Positions 1 through 5,042 of a stretch of 5,418 bases of DNA are shown here, one piece after another (the stretch's first letter is position 1; every line of letters begins with the position of its first letter). The notes below the pieces were generated by a model. It searched no databases. It worked only from the letters and a program-made list of their open reading frames with translations, and was not told the DNA's origin. The stretch spans positions 1-5,418 of the forward strand of contig JAUXBK010000184.1 of the NCBI GenBank assembly GCA_030619405.1. The letters are read 5' to 3'. The position numbers and the translations under genes were made by a program. The stretch is from Sedimenticola sp. GTDB taxonomy: Bacteria; Pseudomonadota; Gammaproteobacteria; Chromatiales; Chromatiaceae.

Positions 1-654
1 ACCATATCCACCGTCGGTTTCGGCGATTACACACCAAGCACGGTCGAGACACGTCTGTTCCTGGTAGCCATCATCATCCTCAGCATCACCGTATTTTCGA
101 CCGCTATCGGCGCCACGCTGATACCCGCCCTGATTCAAAAGATTGATAAACTCACCGTTGGGGGACACAGCAGAGTGAAACGCGAAGACCACTATATCAT
201 CGTCGGATACAGCGCATTGTCGAGCAACACCTACCGCGAACTGGTCAGCCGCGATAAACCGGTGACAGTGATCCTGCTGCATGAACCGGACAGCATCCTG
301 TTCCCCGGTACAGATGTCGACGTCGTGATCGGCGACGGCGCCGATCTGGAAACGCTGCGCAAAGCGGGTGCCGAGAAGGCAAAGGCGATACTGGCGCTGC
401 TGGACGACGATTCCGAGAACGCTTTTGTGGTTCTCGCCGCCAAGGAGCTGAAGGTCAAGGCCAGGACGGTGGCGGCGGTCAACGATGCCAAACACCTTAA
501 CCGAGTCCGGCGCGTGCACCCCGACCTGATTATCGCACCCCAGGTGCTGGGTGGTGAGTTGTTGACCAGCATGCTGACCGGCGAAAAGATCGATGTCAAG
601 GATATCATGAGCCATCTGCTGGGGCATTCCAGTACCAAGAAACAGGCCGGCTAG
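1..654 (+). CDS. kch: Kch-type voltage-gated-like potassium channel with RCK domain (5'-truncated by window)
   Basis: This gene encodes an inner-membrane K+ channel subunit whose cytoplasmic regulatory domain should assemble as a tetramer. The frame is open from base 1, so the N-terminus (S1-S4 or early TM helices and the pore helix) lies outside the window; 217 residues are visible. Residues 1-12 are the selectivity filter, TISTVGFGDYTP. Residues 19-46 form the inner pore helix TM2. From about residue 62 (EDHYIIVGYS) a Rossmann-like RCK N domain follows. Several stretches match what I recall of E. coli Kch closely: the AGAEKAKAILALLDDD and ENAFVVLAAKEL segments, and VHPDLIIAPQVLGGELL near the C-terminus. 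The C-terminus (ending QAG) stops soon after the RCK N domain, as in Kch, with no RCK C domain. An internal GTG at 175 is not a credible start because the filter and TM2 are in frame upstream. The nucleotide-binding loop is degenerate (GYSALS instead of GxGxxG). Family confidence is high; the gating ligand cannot be inferred. Confidence 0.95.
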   Translation, partial: TISTVGFGDYTPSTVETRLFLVAIIILSITVFSTAIGATLIPALIQKIDKLTVGGHSRVKREDHYIIVGYSALSSNTYRELVSRDKPVTVILLHEPDSILFPGTDVDVVIGDGADLETLRKAGAEKAKAILALLDDDSENAFVVLAAKELKVKARTVAAVNDAKHLNRVRRVHPDLIIAPQVLGGELLTSMLTGEKIDVKDIMSHLLGHSSTKKQAG

Positions 655-668
655 GAGCCTGTATTCAT

Positions 669-891
669 AACTCAAGTTTCGGAGTTCATTACCCCCTATC
701 CCTCAGGGAGACAACTCCATGGATGGAGGAGGTAGGGCGATGCAGGACGCCAAAGCCGAGGGTTGGGGTGAGGGGATCTGAAGAGCCAACGCTCTGATAT
801 ACTGAATTTCCCTCATCCTGTCCTTCTCCCTGAGGGAGAAGGGACGGCCTAATTCAGCCTTTTATATCATTTGAACTCCGAAACTTGTGTT
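669..891. repeat. Inverted-repeat-bounded intergenic element, MITE-like, no ORF
   Basis: Two 20-nt arms at 669-688 and 872-891 are reverse complements at 19 of 20 positions, with a perfect core caagtttcggagttca at 673-688 answered at 872-887. Between the arms lie more symmetric sequences: TCCCTCAGGGAGA at 699-711 is answered by its reverse complement at 825-837; ctgaatt (802-808) is answered at 851-857; a strong hairpin sits at 822-842. The element is about 223 bp, contains no credible coding frame, and starts 15 bp after the kch stop. The GGTTGGGGTGAGGGG and CTCCCTGAGGGAGAAGG style is familiar from dispersed gammaproteobacterial intergenic repeats. No target-site duplication was recognised just outside the arms. 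It could be a non-autonomous mobile element or a simple dispersed palindromic repeat; a genome-wide copy count would decide. Confidence 0.6.
822..842. repeat. Perfect hairpin inside the inverted-repeat element
   Basis: CCTTCTCCC (822-830) pairs with GGGAGAAGG (834-842) around a TGA loop, giving a 9-bp stem. It lies between kch and pqiC and could weaken transcription leaving kch, but no T-run follows on either strand, so it is not a standard intrinsic terminator. It is also part of the larger repeat at 669-891. Confidence 0.6.
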
Positions 892-898
892 GTAATAT
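871..898 (+). promoter_or_regulatory. Possible sigma-70-like promoter for pqiC
   Basis: TTGAAC (871-876) and TAATAT (893-898) each match the sigma-70 consensus at 4 of 6 positions, with a 16-nt spacer. The proposed -35 overlaps the right arm of the inverted-repeat element. A dedicated promoter is expected because pqiC faces away from the other pqi genes and is separated from kch by the repeat. The match is weak, so this is a candidate only. Confidence 0.25.
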
Positions 899-943
899 GT
901 TGGCACATTCCAGCAATTCTAACTGTGGAAAAAAATCATCGCG

Positions 944-1585
944 ATGCGCACGAGGAACACGAAGAAACATATGTATAACAATCTGACATTGACCAAGTCG
1001 ATACCTGTTTTGCTCGTCCTGCTGTTGCTGGCAGGTTGTGGTACCACACCCCCAACCCGTTTCTATCTGTTGACGCCGGAAGAGAACGTCAGTGGAAACG
1101 AGGTGTTGCCTCAGGATATGGTGGTGGGTGTGGGCCCGGTGCGTCTGGCGGACTATCTGGGGCGACCACAAGTGGTATTACGGGAAAGCAGCAACCGGCT
1201 GAAGGTTGAGGAGTTCGAACGCTGGGGCGGATCACTGGAGAGCAACGTCAGCCGGGTGGTGGCAGAGAATCTGACCGCCCTTCTCGGTACCGAATCGGTG
1301 GTTACTTTTCCCTGGGAGCGGGCGGTGCTGCCCGGGTACCAGGTCGCCATCGATATTCGGCGAATGGATGCGATGCCAAATAATGCGACCCGGCTCACCG
1401 CCTTGTGGCGGATACTGGGAGACGATGGCAGAAAGATCCTGGCCATCGAGCGAACGGACATCACACAACAGGCGGCAGATGCCAGCATCGAAGCGTTGAT
1501 GGCGGCGCAAAGCCGGGCACTGGCAGCGCTGAGCAAACAAATCGCCGCGAAGATCCGGGGACTCAGTGCAGAGCAGGGCGGGTAA
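944..1585 (+). CDS. pqiC: PqiC-type ABC-transport auxiliary lipoprotein (Pqi lipid transport, outer-membrane component)
   Basis: This is the lipoprotein partner of the PqiB MCE protein, of the PqiC/YmbA family (DUF330, ABC-type transport auxiliary). In E. coli it is anchored in the outer membrane and receives the tip of the PqiB tunnel. The 213-residue product has a basic N-terminus, a hydrophobic stretch at 20-30 and a lipobox LLAGC with the lipidated Cys at residue 32. Position +2 after Cys is Gly, so there is no Asp inner-membrane retention signal. Family-typical segments follow: FYLLTPEE (40-47), VGPVRLADYLGRPQVVLR (63-80) and FERWGGSLE (91-99). The ATG at 944 is used, but an in-frame ATG at 971 (residue 10) gives a more ordinary 23-residue signal peptide; neither has a strong Shine-Dalgarno. 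The gene converges on pqiB instead of following it on the same strand, and lies between two repeat-rich gaps. Confidence 0.92.
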   Translation: MRTRNTKKHMYNNLTLTKSIPVLLVLLLLAGCGTTPPTRFYLLTPEENVSGNEVLPQDMVVGVGPVRLADYLGRPQVVLRESSNRLKVEEFERWGGSLESNVSRVVAENLTALLGTESVVTFPWERAVLPGYQVAIDIRRMDAMPNNATRLTALWRILGDDGRKILAIERTDITQQAADASIEALMAAQSRALAALSKQIAAKIRGLSAEQGG

Positions 1586-1603
1586 CAAGCAGCCCCCCTC
1601 TGT

Positions 1604-1630
1604 TCGTTCCCACACTCCGCGTGGGAACGA
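1604..1630. repeat. GTTCCCAC...GTGGGAAC palindrome in the pqiC-pqiB convergent gap
   Basis: TCGTTCCCAC (1604-1613) is answered by GTGGGAACGA (1621-1630), a perfect 10-bp stem with a 7-nt loop (ACTCCGC), starting 18 bp after the pqiC stop. The sequence closely resembles a CGTTCCCACGCTCCGCGTGGGAACG palindrome I recall as scattered in gammaproteobacterial genomes. Its place between convergent genes fits a bidirectional transcription barrier or mRNA 3'-end stabiliser, but no T-run follows on either strand. Confidence 0.7.
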
Positions 1631-1642
1631 GGGGAACTAAGT

Positions 1643-1656
1643 GTCAGAAGTCAGAA
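1643..1656. repeat. Inverted two-unit copy of the 7-bp tandem repeat
   Basis: The 14-nt GTCAGAAGTCAGAA is the exact reverse complement of two adjacent units of the heptamer array at 1711-1752. A transcript through the gap could fold into a 14-bp stem using any adjacent pair of units; pairing with 1711-1724 adds one more base pair (T1657 with A1710). The intervening stretch also carries ttcagaa (1664-1670) and ttctgaa (1689-1695), a smaller nested inverted pair. Confidence 0.75.
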
Positions 1657-1710
1657 TATAGAATTCAGAATGAAAAACAGGGGAACCTTTCTGAACCTGG
1701 AACGATCCCA

Positions 1711-1752
1711 TTCTGACTTCTGACTTCTGACTTCTGACTTCTGACTTCTGAC
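1711..1752. repeat. Tandem array, six perfect copies of TTCTGAC
   Basis: Six identical 7-bp units run from 1711 to 1752 without a mismatch. The last base of the array (C1752) is also part of the complement of the pqiB stop codon (CTA at 1752-1754), so on the minus strand the TAG stop runs straight into GTCAGAA repeats. Perfect identity suggests recent expansion or ongoing slippage. It lies 3' of both flanking genes, so copy-number change should leave both proteins intact while altering the convergent 3' untranslated region. Confidence 0.95.
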
Positions 1753-3425
1753 TATCTACTCTTGCCCTTGAGCAAGGCCTCCGGGTGCCGCTCCAGGTAC
1801 TCGGCCATGATCTTGATTGCCCGTACCGCGGAGCGTAGTTCCTCCAGGGTCCTCACCATCTGGCTGCCCAGCGGCCCGTCGCCGGAGGCGACACTGTCCA
1901 GGGCGCTCAGGGTGGCGTCGGCCTTCTGCATGGCTGCGGTTGATACCCGGGTCAGTGTCTCCGTCTCACTGCTGACTCGGGTGACGCTGTCCAGCAGCGG
2001 GGCCAGTTTGTCTGCTGCGGCCTTGAGCGCCGCCACGGTCTGCTTCAGTTCGCCACTGTTGATCAGCTGGTTGGCCCCGGCGGTCGTCTCCTCCAGGTTG
2101 CGCCCGATCTCATCGATCGGCAGTGCCTCCAGTTTATGCAGGATCCGGCTGACGCTCTCCGTGATGTCGGCCAGTTGGCCAGGAATGGTGGGAAGTATCG
2201 GGATGTTCTGCTCGTCAAAACGGATGATTGCCGGCTCTGCGTCGGGATGCATATCGAGTTCGACGAACAGCGCCCCGGTCAGCAGATTGCCTGTCTGCAG
2301 CCGGGCCCGGAGCCCTTTCTGCACCCAGGGGGCCATGAGGTCGGCCGATCCGGCGCTGGCTGGGGGGCTCTTGTCCGGGTAGATGGGTATCCGCTGTGGT
2401 TCCAGGTCGATGTAGACCGCGATGAAGCTGGCGCCGCTCTCGAGCTGGGGGTTGAATTCGATCTTTTTCACCGTGCCCAGGCGTATCCCTCTGAATTCCA
2501 CCGGCGCCCCGGGCGCGAGACCGCGCACGCTCTCCTGGAATTCGAGGATGTAGGGAATGGCATGGGTGATCTCCGTCTCTTCACTCTGCTGCCGGCTCCG
2601 GAACAGGGTGAATTCGGTATCTGCCGGCGCCCGCTCGGCGCTGTTCCTGCTGTCGGGGGTATCGAATGCGATCCCCCCGGTGATGATCGAGACCAGGGAG
2701 CCGGTGTCCAGTTCCAAGCCCGCGGCGCTGAGTTTCAGATTCACCCCGGAGGCATTCCAGAAGCGGCTGTTCTGGCGCACGTATTCGTCGTGTGGCGCCA
2801 GCACGAAGATCTCGGTCTCCACATGGCTGTGGTCGGTTGCCAACTGGCTCCGCGTCACCTCCCCCACCTGGACATTGCGGAACAGGACCGGCGCGCCCGC
2901 CGGTATTTCCGACTCCACGGAGCGGAGCCGGAAGCGGGTACCCGGTGTCCTGGAAAAGATATTGGGTGGCTCTTCCAACCCGATGAACTGTTTCTGCGTT
3001 TTTCCTTCCTTACTGGGGTCGATGCCGATGTAGGCGCCGCTCAGCAGGGTGCCGATACCGCTGACACCACCGGCGCCCACCCGGGGGCGTACCACCCAGA
3101 AACGGGTTTTTTCGGTCAGCACGGGTTTGATCTTCTTATCCATGGCGATGCTCAGGACGACACCGGAGCCATCGTCCTTGAGATCCACCTCCTGCACCTG
3201 GCCAACCTCCACGTCCAGGTACTTGACCTTGGTCTTCTGTGCCACGATCCCTTCGGCGGTGGCGAACTCGATGGTGATGGTCGGTCCCTCCTCGGAGAGG
3301 GTTTTGTAGACCAGCCAGCCGCCGATCAGCACCGCCACCAGCGGCAGCAGCCAGACGATGGAGAACCTGCTCTTTCCCTCCTCCAGTTCCGCTTCCGGGA
3401 GGTTGTCGAATCTGTCGTCACTCAT
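1752..3425 (-). CDS. pqiB: PqiB-type MCE-domain lipid-transport protein (three MCE domains)
   Basis: PqiB is an inner-membrane-anchored protein whose hexamers form stacked MCE rings and a long helical tube across the periplasm, carrying lipid between membranes with PqiA and PqiC. The 557 residues are close to E. coli PqiB length (about 546). A short cytoplasmic N-terminus is followed by one TM helix at about 22-40 (FSIVWLLPLVAVLIGGWLVY region). Three MCE domains lie at about 46-137 (GIGTLLSGAYIGIDP near its end), 162-255 (GAPVLFRNVQVGEV) and 290-395 (GAPVEFRGIRLGTVKKIEF; then LLTGALFVELD). From about 413 to 545 the sequence is helical and Ala/Leu/Thr/Glu-rich, matching the C-terminal tube. 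The end reads YLERHPEALLKGKSR, a typical MCE C-terminus. Three rather than seven MCE domains favours PqiB over YebT/LetB. The ATG at 3425 overlaps the stop of the upstream pqiA by 8 nt (ATGAGTGA), indicating translational coupling; an AGGAG lies 13 nt upstream, rather far. The usual downstream pqiC is on the opposite strand. Confidence 0.97.
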   Translation of the reverse strand: MSDDRFDNLPEAELEEGKSRFSIVWLLPLVAVLIGGWLVYKTLSEEGPTITIEFATAEGIVAQKTKVKYLDVEVGQVQEVDLKDDGSGVVLSIAMDKKIKPVLTEKTRFWVVRPRVGAGGVSGIGTLLSGAYIGIDPSKEGKTQKQFIGLEEPPNIFSRTPGTRFRLRSVESEIPAGAPVLFRNVQVGEVTRSQLATDHSHVETEIFVLAPHDEYVRQNSRFWNASGVNLKLSAAGLELDTGSLVSIITGGIAFDTPDSRNSAERAPADTEFTLFRSRQQSEETEITHAIPYILEFQESVRGLAPGAPVEFRGIRLGTVKKIEFNPQLESGASFIAVYIDLEPQRIPIYPDKSPPASAGSADLMAPWVQKGLRARLQTGNLLTGALFVELDMHPDAEPAIIRFDEQNIPILPTIPGQLADITESVSRILHKLEALPIDEIGRNLEETTAGANQLINSGELKQTVAALKAAADKLAPLLDSVTRVSSETETLTRVSTAAMQKADATLSALDSVASGDGPLGSQMVRTLEELRSAVRAIKIMAEYLERHPEALLKGKSR

Positions 3426-4053
3426 GGTGTTGGAGTTGCTCCTGATGGTCCCAGATCAACCGGGGGTCGAAAGAGAGGGCGGAAAGCATGGTCAGGATCA
3501 CCACCGATGCAAAGGCGACGGCCCCGAGCCCGGGGGTGATCTGGGCCAGATTTCCCATCTGTACCAGGGCCGCCATAATGGCGATGACGAACACGTCCAC
3601 CATGGACCAGCGCCCCATCAGCTCGGTGATCCGGTAGAGGACGGTCCGTTGCCGGTGCCGCAGCCGGCTGTGGCGCTGCACCGATATCAGCAGATAGATG
3701 AGCGCCATCATCTTGAGTATCGGGACCATGACGCTGGCAACGAAGATGACCAGTGCCAGCGGCCAGTCACCGCCCTTCAGAAAATAGATGACGCCGCTCA
3801 TGATGGTGTCGCCCTGGGTGCTGCCGAAGGCGGAGGTCTGCATAACCGGCAGGGCCATGGCGGGGACGTACATCATCATGGCGGTGAGCAGCAGGGCCCA
3901 GGTGCGGGAGAGGCTGTTCGGTTTACGAAAGTGCAGTGCCGACCCGCAACGGGGACAGTGCGGATGGTGGCCGGGCCGGGCCTGCACCAACAGCCCACAG
4001 ACATGGCAGGCCATGAGGCCCTGTTCGGCAGCCCGGTAGGCACGGCAGTTCAC
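3418..4053 (-). CDS. pqiA: PqiA-domain integral membrane protein, second half-size copy
   Basis: This is a single-domain PqiA protein of 211 residues, an inner-membrane partner of PqiB. Two zinc-ribbon-like CxxC pairs occupy the N-terminus: C16-H-V-C19 and C33-P-R-C36. Four hydrophobic segments follow at about 51-70, 98-123, 150-169 and 174-193. The segment GRWSMVDVFVIAIMAALVQ (147-165) and the end FDPRLIWD (195-202) are hallmarks of the C-terminal half of E. coli PqiA/YebS. The frame stays open upstream to 4626, but that extension reads antisense-free nonsense overlapping the preceding pqiA in another frame. I set the start at the GTG at 4053, because AAGGGGAG lies just upstream and the GTGA overlaps the TGA stop of the preceding gene by 4 nt. 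An internal ATG (residue 14) would place the first CxxC only two residues from the start. It is coupled to pqiB by an 8-nt overlap. Confidence 0.92.
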   Translation of the reverse strand: MNCRAYRAAEQGLMACHVCGLLVQARPGHHPHCPRCGSALHFRKPNSLSRTWALLLTAMMMYVPAMALPVMQTSAFGSTQGDTIMSGVIYFLKGGDWPLALVIFVASVMVPILKMMALIYLLISVQRHSRLRHRQRTVLYRITELMGRWSMVDVFVIAIMAALVQMGNLAQITPGLGAVAFASVVILTMLSALSFDPRLIWDHQEQLQHHE

Positions 4054-4667
4054 GTGCTCCCCTTCAGTCGCCGCCACAGCAGGTGGGGTTCGAATCGAGC
4101 TGCCGAGGCGGTGAAGAAAAAGATAAGGGCGACGAATGCATACAGCCCCGCACCCAGCTTGACCTCGGCCATACCCGAGAGTTTGACCAGCGATACCAGG
4201 ATACCCAGCATGAAGACATCCATCATGCCCCAGGGCTGCAGCCGAGTGACCCACACCAGCAGGGCACGAACGCCGGGCAGCCGCAGCCTGAAGCGCAGGG
4301 AGGCCAATATATAGAGGTTGCAGAAGATGATCAGTGCCGGGGTCACCACGCTGGCCAGCCAGACCACCGCGGCCAGTTCCGGCATGTTGGCCTGATAAAG
4401 GGCCCAGGAGGCACCGGAGAGGGTGGTATCCTTGCTCTGCCCCGCCACGTTCAGGGTCATCAGCGGGTAGGTGTTGGCGACCAGGAACAGGATCAGGGTG
4501 CTGATGCTGAGGGCCAGCGGGGTGTCCAGCCCCCCCTTCGGGTTGCTGTAGAGGTGCCCACCACAACAGATACAGCGCGCTACGCCACCGGGCGGCAGCC
4601 GGGTGGCCTGCTGCAGGGCGTCGCACTCGTGACAGGCGATCAGTTCCTGGTTTGCGCTGTTTTGCAT
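4050..4667 (-). CDS. pqiA: PqiA-domain integral membrane protein, first half-size copy
   Basis: This is the first gene of the minus-strand pqi operon, equivalent to the N-terminal half of the E. coli two-domain PqiA. The 205-residue product starts MQNSANQELIACHECD. CxxC pairs are C12-H-E-C15 and C32-I-C-C35, suggesting metal binding on the cytoplasmic side. Hydrophobic segments lie at about 50-70, 97-123, 145-163 and 170-189. The PWGMMDVFMLGILVSLVK stretch corresponds to the conserved R/W-x-M-x-D-x-F motif of the family, and FEPHLLW near the C-terminus matches the domain end. Start choice is uncertain: ATG 4667 has no clear Shine-Dalgarno, ATG 4706 has a weak GGA, and a TTG at 4730 is also in frame. 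I prefer 4667 because codons between 4706 and 4667 are AT-rich and atypical (ATT, ATA, CTA, TCA) compared with the rest, and because PqiA proteins usually begin shortly before the first CxxC. Its TGA overlaps the GTG of the next pqiA by 4 nt. Confidence 0.92.
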   Translation of the reverse strand: MQNSANQELIACHECDALQQATRLPPGGVARCICCGGHLYSNPKGGLDTPLALSISTLILFLVANTYPLMTLNVAGQSKDTTLSGASWALYQANMPELAAVVWLASVVTPALIIFCNLYILASLRFRLRLPGVRALLVWVTRLQPWGMMDVFMLGILVSLVKLSGMAEVKLGAGLYAFVALIFFFTASAARFEPHLLWRRLKGST

Positions 4668-4757
4668 TATGGAACGGGATTGTAGAACTATTGAGTCAAT
4701 AATCATTTTCCGTATGCTGCTTTTCAGCAATTCTCAAGGTGGCAACATAGTGCAAAT

Positions 4758-4787
4758 ATCGTAACTATTCAGCTGAATAGTTACCAA
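4758..4787 (-). promoter_or_regulatory. Possible pqi operon promoter spanning the palindrome
   Basis: On the minus strand, TTGGTA (4787-4782) and TACGAT (4763-4758) each match sigma-70 hexamers at 4 of 6 positions with an 18-nt spacer. The spacer is almost entirely the palindrome at 4761-4784, so a dimeric protein bound there would block polymerase. The hexamers are weak; the arrangement is suggestive only. The leader to the ATG at 4667 would be roughly 80 nt. Confidence 0.25.
4761..4784. repeat. Perfect 24-bp palindrome upstream of the pqi operon
   Basis: GTAACTATTCAG (4761-4772) is followed directly by its exact reverse complement (4773-4784), with no spacer and no mismatch. Symmetry stops at the next base on each side. 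It lies about 94 bp upstream of the preferred pqiA start. It may be an operator for a dimeric regulator, a dispersed palindromic repeat, or the join of two inverted insertion-sequence ends; the GTAA termini recall IS66-family ends, but there is no transposase nearby. No T-run follows on either strand, so it is not an intrinsic terminator. Confidence 0.9.
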
Positions 4788-4845
4788 CCAAGTTGCTCAT
4801 GGTTCACATTGGTAGTGGATAGAAGTCGAGCGATTGTATCAACTG

Positions 4846-4879
4846 TACTCGGCGAAGAATATGCGGTTTCTTCTGAGTA
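4846..4879. repeat. Interrupted stem-loop in the divergent gap
   Basis: TACTC (4846-4850) pairs with GAGTA (4875-4879), and GAAGAA (4854-4859) pairs with TTCTTC (4868-4873). Together they give an 11-bp stem with a 3-by-1 internal loop and an 8-nt terminal loop. It sits just upstream of the putative response-regulator promoter. Its role is unknown and a chance origin is possible. Confidence 0.4.
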
Positions 4880-4912
4880 GAACGTCGTACATGATAACAC
4901 TATCTTATGCTT

Positions 4913-4918
4913 TATAAT
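4913..4918 (+). promoter_or_regulatory. Consensus -10 box, probable promoter of the response regulator
   Basis: An exact TATAAT lies on the plus strand, about 125 bp upstream of the response-regulator start. No good -35 is visible 16-18 bp upstream (the sequence there reads around CATGATAA), so an activator may be needed or the match may be fortuitous in AT-rich DNA. A transcript starting near 4925 would carry a leader of about 118 nt containing the GGGGGAT repeats. Confidence 0.4.
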
Positions 4919-4922
4919 GGAA

Positions 4923-4937
4923 CCTGAGATGCTCAGG
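4923..4937 (+). repeat. Short hairpin near the predicted transcript start
   Basis: CCTGAG (4923-4928) and CTCAGG (4932-4937) form a perfect 6-bp stem around an ATG loop. It starts 5 nt after the TATAAT, so it would lie at the extreme 5' end of the leader RNA, where such stems can affect mRNA stability, or overlap the start site as an operator. No riboswitch family is recognised. Confidence 0.4.
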
Positions 4938-5042
4938 AACGGGGGATTAATGGGGGATACGAAGGGTAATATCACGATTTATGGCAGACATATTCAAAAG
5001 TCTGGATGTGAAATTGTCTGACCTTAACTGGATGGTGAGTAA

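Larger units (their letters stand above)
4668..5042. other. Divergent intergenic region between pqiA and a response regulator
   Basis: This gap of about 375 bp separates the minus-strand pqi operon from a plus-strand response regulator. It is visibly more AT-rich than the flanking genes and contains no credible gene. Recognisable contents are a perfect palindrome (4761-4784), an interrupted hairpin (4846-4879), an exact TATAAT (4913-4918), a short hairpin (4923-4937) and a repeated GGGGGAT (4941-4947 and 4952-4958). A 23-codon frame at 4950-5021 has a GGGGGA upstream but no recognisable product. The region should carry promoters for both directions. Confidence 0.7.

Noticed and set aside
854..1171. 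Minus-strand 105-codon frame across the repeat and the pqiC start
   Set aside because: It is antisense to the pqiC signal peptide and has no family features; it begins inside pqiC and ends in the inverted-repeat arm region.
1586..1751. Intrinsic terminators for pqiC or pqiB
   Set aside because: Stable hairpins are present but none is followed by a T-run on the relevant strand, so a rho-independent terminator is not supported.
1711..1752. CRISPR-like array
   Set aside because: The units are 7 bp with no spacers; this is a simple tandem repeat.
2136..3539. Long plus-strand open frame (467 codons) opposite pqiB and pqiA
   Set aside because: It has no recognisable domain and His/Gly/Asp-rich antisense composition, and lies opposite a strongly recognised three-MCE-domain gene. 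It is a GC-driven shadow.
3358..4314. Plus-strand open frame (318 codons) opposite the two pqiA genes
   Set aside because: The product is rich in His/Gly/Gln with no family match and lies antisense to conserved PqiA coding sequence.
4054..4626. Minus-strand open frame extending the second pqiA upstream, which would make a 402-residue protein near the size of fused PqiA
   Set aside because: The extension translates to Arg/Pro/Gly-rich sequence with no PqiA features and overlaps the real first pqiA in another frame. The size match to fused PqiA is a coincidence; the GTG at 4053 with AAGGGGAG is the better start.
4781..4975. Minus-strand 64-codon frame in the divergent gap
   Set aside because: It starts with GTG without a clear ribosome site, shows no recognisable protein features, and overlaps the palindrome and the hairpins.
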